The position numbers were made by a program, and so were the translations under genes. Under the pieces are notes generated by a model. The model was not told the origin of the DNA and ran no database searches. It saw only the letters and a list, made by a program, of their open reading frames with translations. DNA of 64,000 nt from Alkalihalobacillus sp. LMS39 (GTDB taxonomy: Bacteria; Bacillota; Bacilli; Bacillales; Bacillaceae_F): positions 2,852,001 through 2,916,000 of the forward strand of contig NZ_CP093300.1 in NCBI RefSeq assembly GCF_022812285.1, written 5' to 3'. Each line of letters opens with the position of its first letter. Position 1 is the first letter of the stretch. Positions 62,460 to 64,000 of the stretch are shown here, piece by piece.

Positions 62460-63413
62460 CTATAATAATTTGGATTGTTGCAAGTGGATTAATTTTTCTT
62501 TTGCTTCCTTCACCATCGTTTCTAGAAGAACGTTTACAGAGGGTACATCATCAATTAATCCAGCGATTTGGCCTGCATTTAAATGGCCTTTGTCTATTTT
62601 CCCTTCAATGGCCCCCACAAGATGTTTTCCTTCATCTGTTGCTTCATTAAATTCATCCACGGTTACTCCTTGTTGTTCCATTTGTTGAAGTGTTTCTGTA
62701 TACCTTGTATGAAGAAGCCGCCTGACTTTCCCAATGGAACGTCCAACAACGGTTGTCCCTGTATCTTTAGATTGGAGAAGAAGCTCCTTATAAGATGGAT
62801 GAACAACCGCTTCTTTTGTTGCGATAAAGCGAGTTCCCATTTGCACTCCACTTGCCCCTAGCGCAAGCATCGCTAACAATCCGGATCCATTTCCAATCCC
62901 ACCTGCTGCGACAACGGGGATGGAGACTGCTTTAACAACTTGTGGGATTAACGTTAACGTCGTCGTTTCAAACGAGGAATTAATTCCAGCCGCTTCAAAT
63001 CCTTCTGCGACAATAATGTCCGCTCCTAATTTTTCAGCTTTTTGAGCTTGTTTTACCGATGCCACAACACAAATAACGGTGACCCCTTTTTCTTTTAATA
63101 CTTCCATAAAAGGAGCTGGATTTCCCGCTGATAACGACACAACAGGAATTTGATGTGTAAAAACGAGAGAAAGAACTTTATGTAAATCCGGTTGAACAGA
63201 GATAGGAATATTTAAACAAAATGGCTTTGTTGTCAGTTGCTTTACTTTTATGATTTCTCGTTCAACTTCGTCTACAGCCATTGTTCCTGCTCCAAGCGTA
63301 CCTAATCCACCCGCTTCTGAAATGGCAGCTGTTAATTCAGCATGACTTATGTTCCCCATCCCCCCTTGAATAATCGGAAATTGAGTTTGTAGCTTTTCAC
63401 AAAGTATATTCAT
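62460..63413 (-). CDS. Nitronate monooxygenase / FabK-like FMN enzyme
   Basis: A 317-residue TIM-barrel flavoenzyme. FPIIQGGMGNISHAELTAAISEAGGLGTLGAG is the family start; VVAAGGIGNGSGLLAMLALGASGVQMGTRF binds FMN phosphate, and EGFEAAGI stands in the position of the EGxEAGGH motif but lacks its His. The class includes nitronate monooxygenase and enoyl-ACP reductase II (FabK); the missing His makes NMO activity less certain. First gene of the unit with the thioesterase and MFS transporter. Confidence 0.88.
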   Translation of the reverse strand: MNILCEKLQTQFPIIQGGMGNISHAELTAAISEAGGLGTLGAGTMAVDEVEREIIKVKQLTTKPFCLNIPISVQPDLHKVLSLVFTHQIPVVSLSAGNPAPFMEVLKEKGVTVICVVASVKQAQKAEKLGADIIVAEGFEAAGINSSFETTTLTLIPQVVKAVSIPVVAAGGIGNGSGLLAMLALGASGVQMGTRFIATKEAVVHPSYKELLLQSKDTGTTVVGRSIGKVRRLLHTRYTETLQQMEQQGVTVDEFNEATDEGKHLVGAIEGKIDKGHLNAGQIAGLIDDVPSVNVLLETMVKEAKEKLIHLQQSKLL

Positions 63414-63477
63414 TTTTTACCCCCTCGTAAAAAATATGTTATACTTATTTTATACTATATATTAGAGGAGGTCTAGT

Positions 63478-63993
63478 ATGCTTTATCCATTTCAAGGAAA
63501 AACCCCTTCTGTTCATGAAACCGCCTTCATAGCTCCAGGTGTACATATTATTGGTGACGTTACAATTGGGGAACAATCAAGCATTTGGTTTAATACGGTT
63601 ATCCGCGGAGATGAAGCTCCCATTCGGATCGGCAATCGTTGCAATATTCAAGACAATTCAACATTACATTTATATGAAGAGTATCCACTCATCTTAGAAG
63701 ATGAAGTCTCTATTGGTCACAATGTCATTCTCCATGGTTGTACGATTCGAAAAGGAGCTTTAATCGGGATGGGAGCAACCATTTTAGATGGTGTGGAGAT
63801 TGGAGAATCTGCATTTATTGGTGCCAACACGTTAATACCACCAGGAAAAAAAATACCTCCTCGTACAATGGTGATGGGGTCACCTGGAAAAGTCATCCGC
63901 GAACTTAATGATGACGACTTTGATTTAATCAAGCTGACAATTGAAACATATCGTTTGAAAGGTCAAGAATTCAAAAACATTACTCCACTTTAA
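63478..63993 (+). CDS. Gamma-carbonic-anhydrase-family (YrdA/PaaY-like) hexapeptide protein
   Basis: A 171-residue left-handed beta-helix protein with repeated hexapeptides (VHIIGDVTIGEQSSIWFNTVIRGDEAPIRIGN, CNIQDNSTLH). H62-like His in DNSTLH and two in SIGHNVILHGC are the expected zinc ligands of the trimer. Carbonic anhydrase activity has been shown for few relatives, so the function is uncertain. GAGGAGGTC precedes the ATG. It is divergent from the nitronate monooxygenase gene. Confidence 0.9.
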   Translation: MLYPFQGKTPSVHETAFIAPGVHIIGDVTIGEQSSIWFNTVIRGDEAPIRIGNRCNIQDNSTLHLYEEYPLILEDEVSIGHNVILHGCTIRKGALIGMGATILDGVEIGESAFIGANTLIPPGKKIPPRTMVMGSPGKVIRELNDDDFDLIKLTIETYRLKGQEFKNITPL

Positions 63994-64000
63994 TACTCTT

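Overview
The window is chromosomal DNA from a low-GC, endospore-forming Firmicute of the Bacillaceae. Evidence: AT-rich codon use, strong AGGAGG ribosome sites, the dacF-spoIIAA-spoIIAB-sigF and spoVA sporulation operons, resABCDE, spmAB-dacB, scpAB and ribDEAHT, all in nearly the order known from Bacillus subtilis. Genus cannot be fixed from the sequence alone. Most genes lie on the minus strand.

Layout. 1-4.6 kb: ypbB (cut by the window edge), ferredoxin fer, a LysM/M14 murein peptidase, and serA behind a T-box leader. 4.6-20.7 kb is an accessory block where B. subtilis carries sigX-rsiX: a gerA-family germinant-receptor operon with a sigma-G promoter, a VanW-family lipoprotein, a cobalamin uptake and salvage operon (btuF-btuC-btuD/cbiZ-cbiB-cobD-cobU-cobQ-cobS-cobC-cobU-like-pduO) under a B12 riboswitch, and a Fur-type iron-controlled flavodoxin. 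20.7-29.9 kb returns to the core: resEDCBA, rluB, spmB-spmA-dacB.

29.9-40 kb is a second accessory island, inserted between dacB and ypuI, which are neighbours in B. subtilis. It holds a complete seven-gene operon of the spoVA2mob type (DUF1657, YhcN/YlaJ lipoprotein, SpoVAC, SpoVAD, SpoVAEb, DUF1657, DUF421 fused to DUF1657), two more DUF421 genes, an unknown membrane-anchored protein, a phosphodiesterase-family lipoprotein, and a divergent SodF/DUF2935 pair whose shared intergenic region carries two back-to-back sigma-K-like promoters.

40-58.8 kb is core again: ypuI, scpBA, ypuF, ribT and the riboflavin operon with an FMN riboswitch, a DCC thiol oxidoreductase, ppiB, lysA behind a lysine riboswitch, the canonical spoVA operon, and dacF-spoIIAA-AB-sigF with recognisable sigma-F and sigma-H promoters. 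58.8-64 kb: a chemoreceptor, an MFS transporter/thioesterase/nitronate monooxygenase cluster and a gamma-carbonic anhydrase-like protein.

The most notable unexplained structure is a family of about 165-185 bp hairpin-rich intergenic repeats, present in four same-orientation copies (near 30.0, 39.85, 48.6 and 55.6 kb). One copy is internally deleted and one has a tandem duplication of its right end. A second, different 178-bp element bounded by 20-bp inverted repeats lies at 31 kb. Four riboswitch or T-box leaders (Ser, B12, FMN, Lys) were recognised from conserved motifs.
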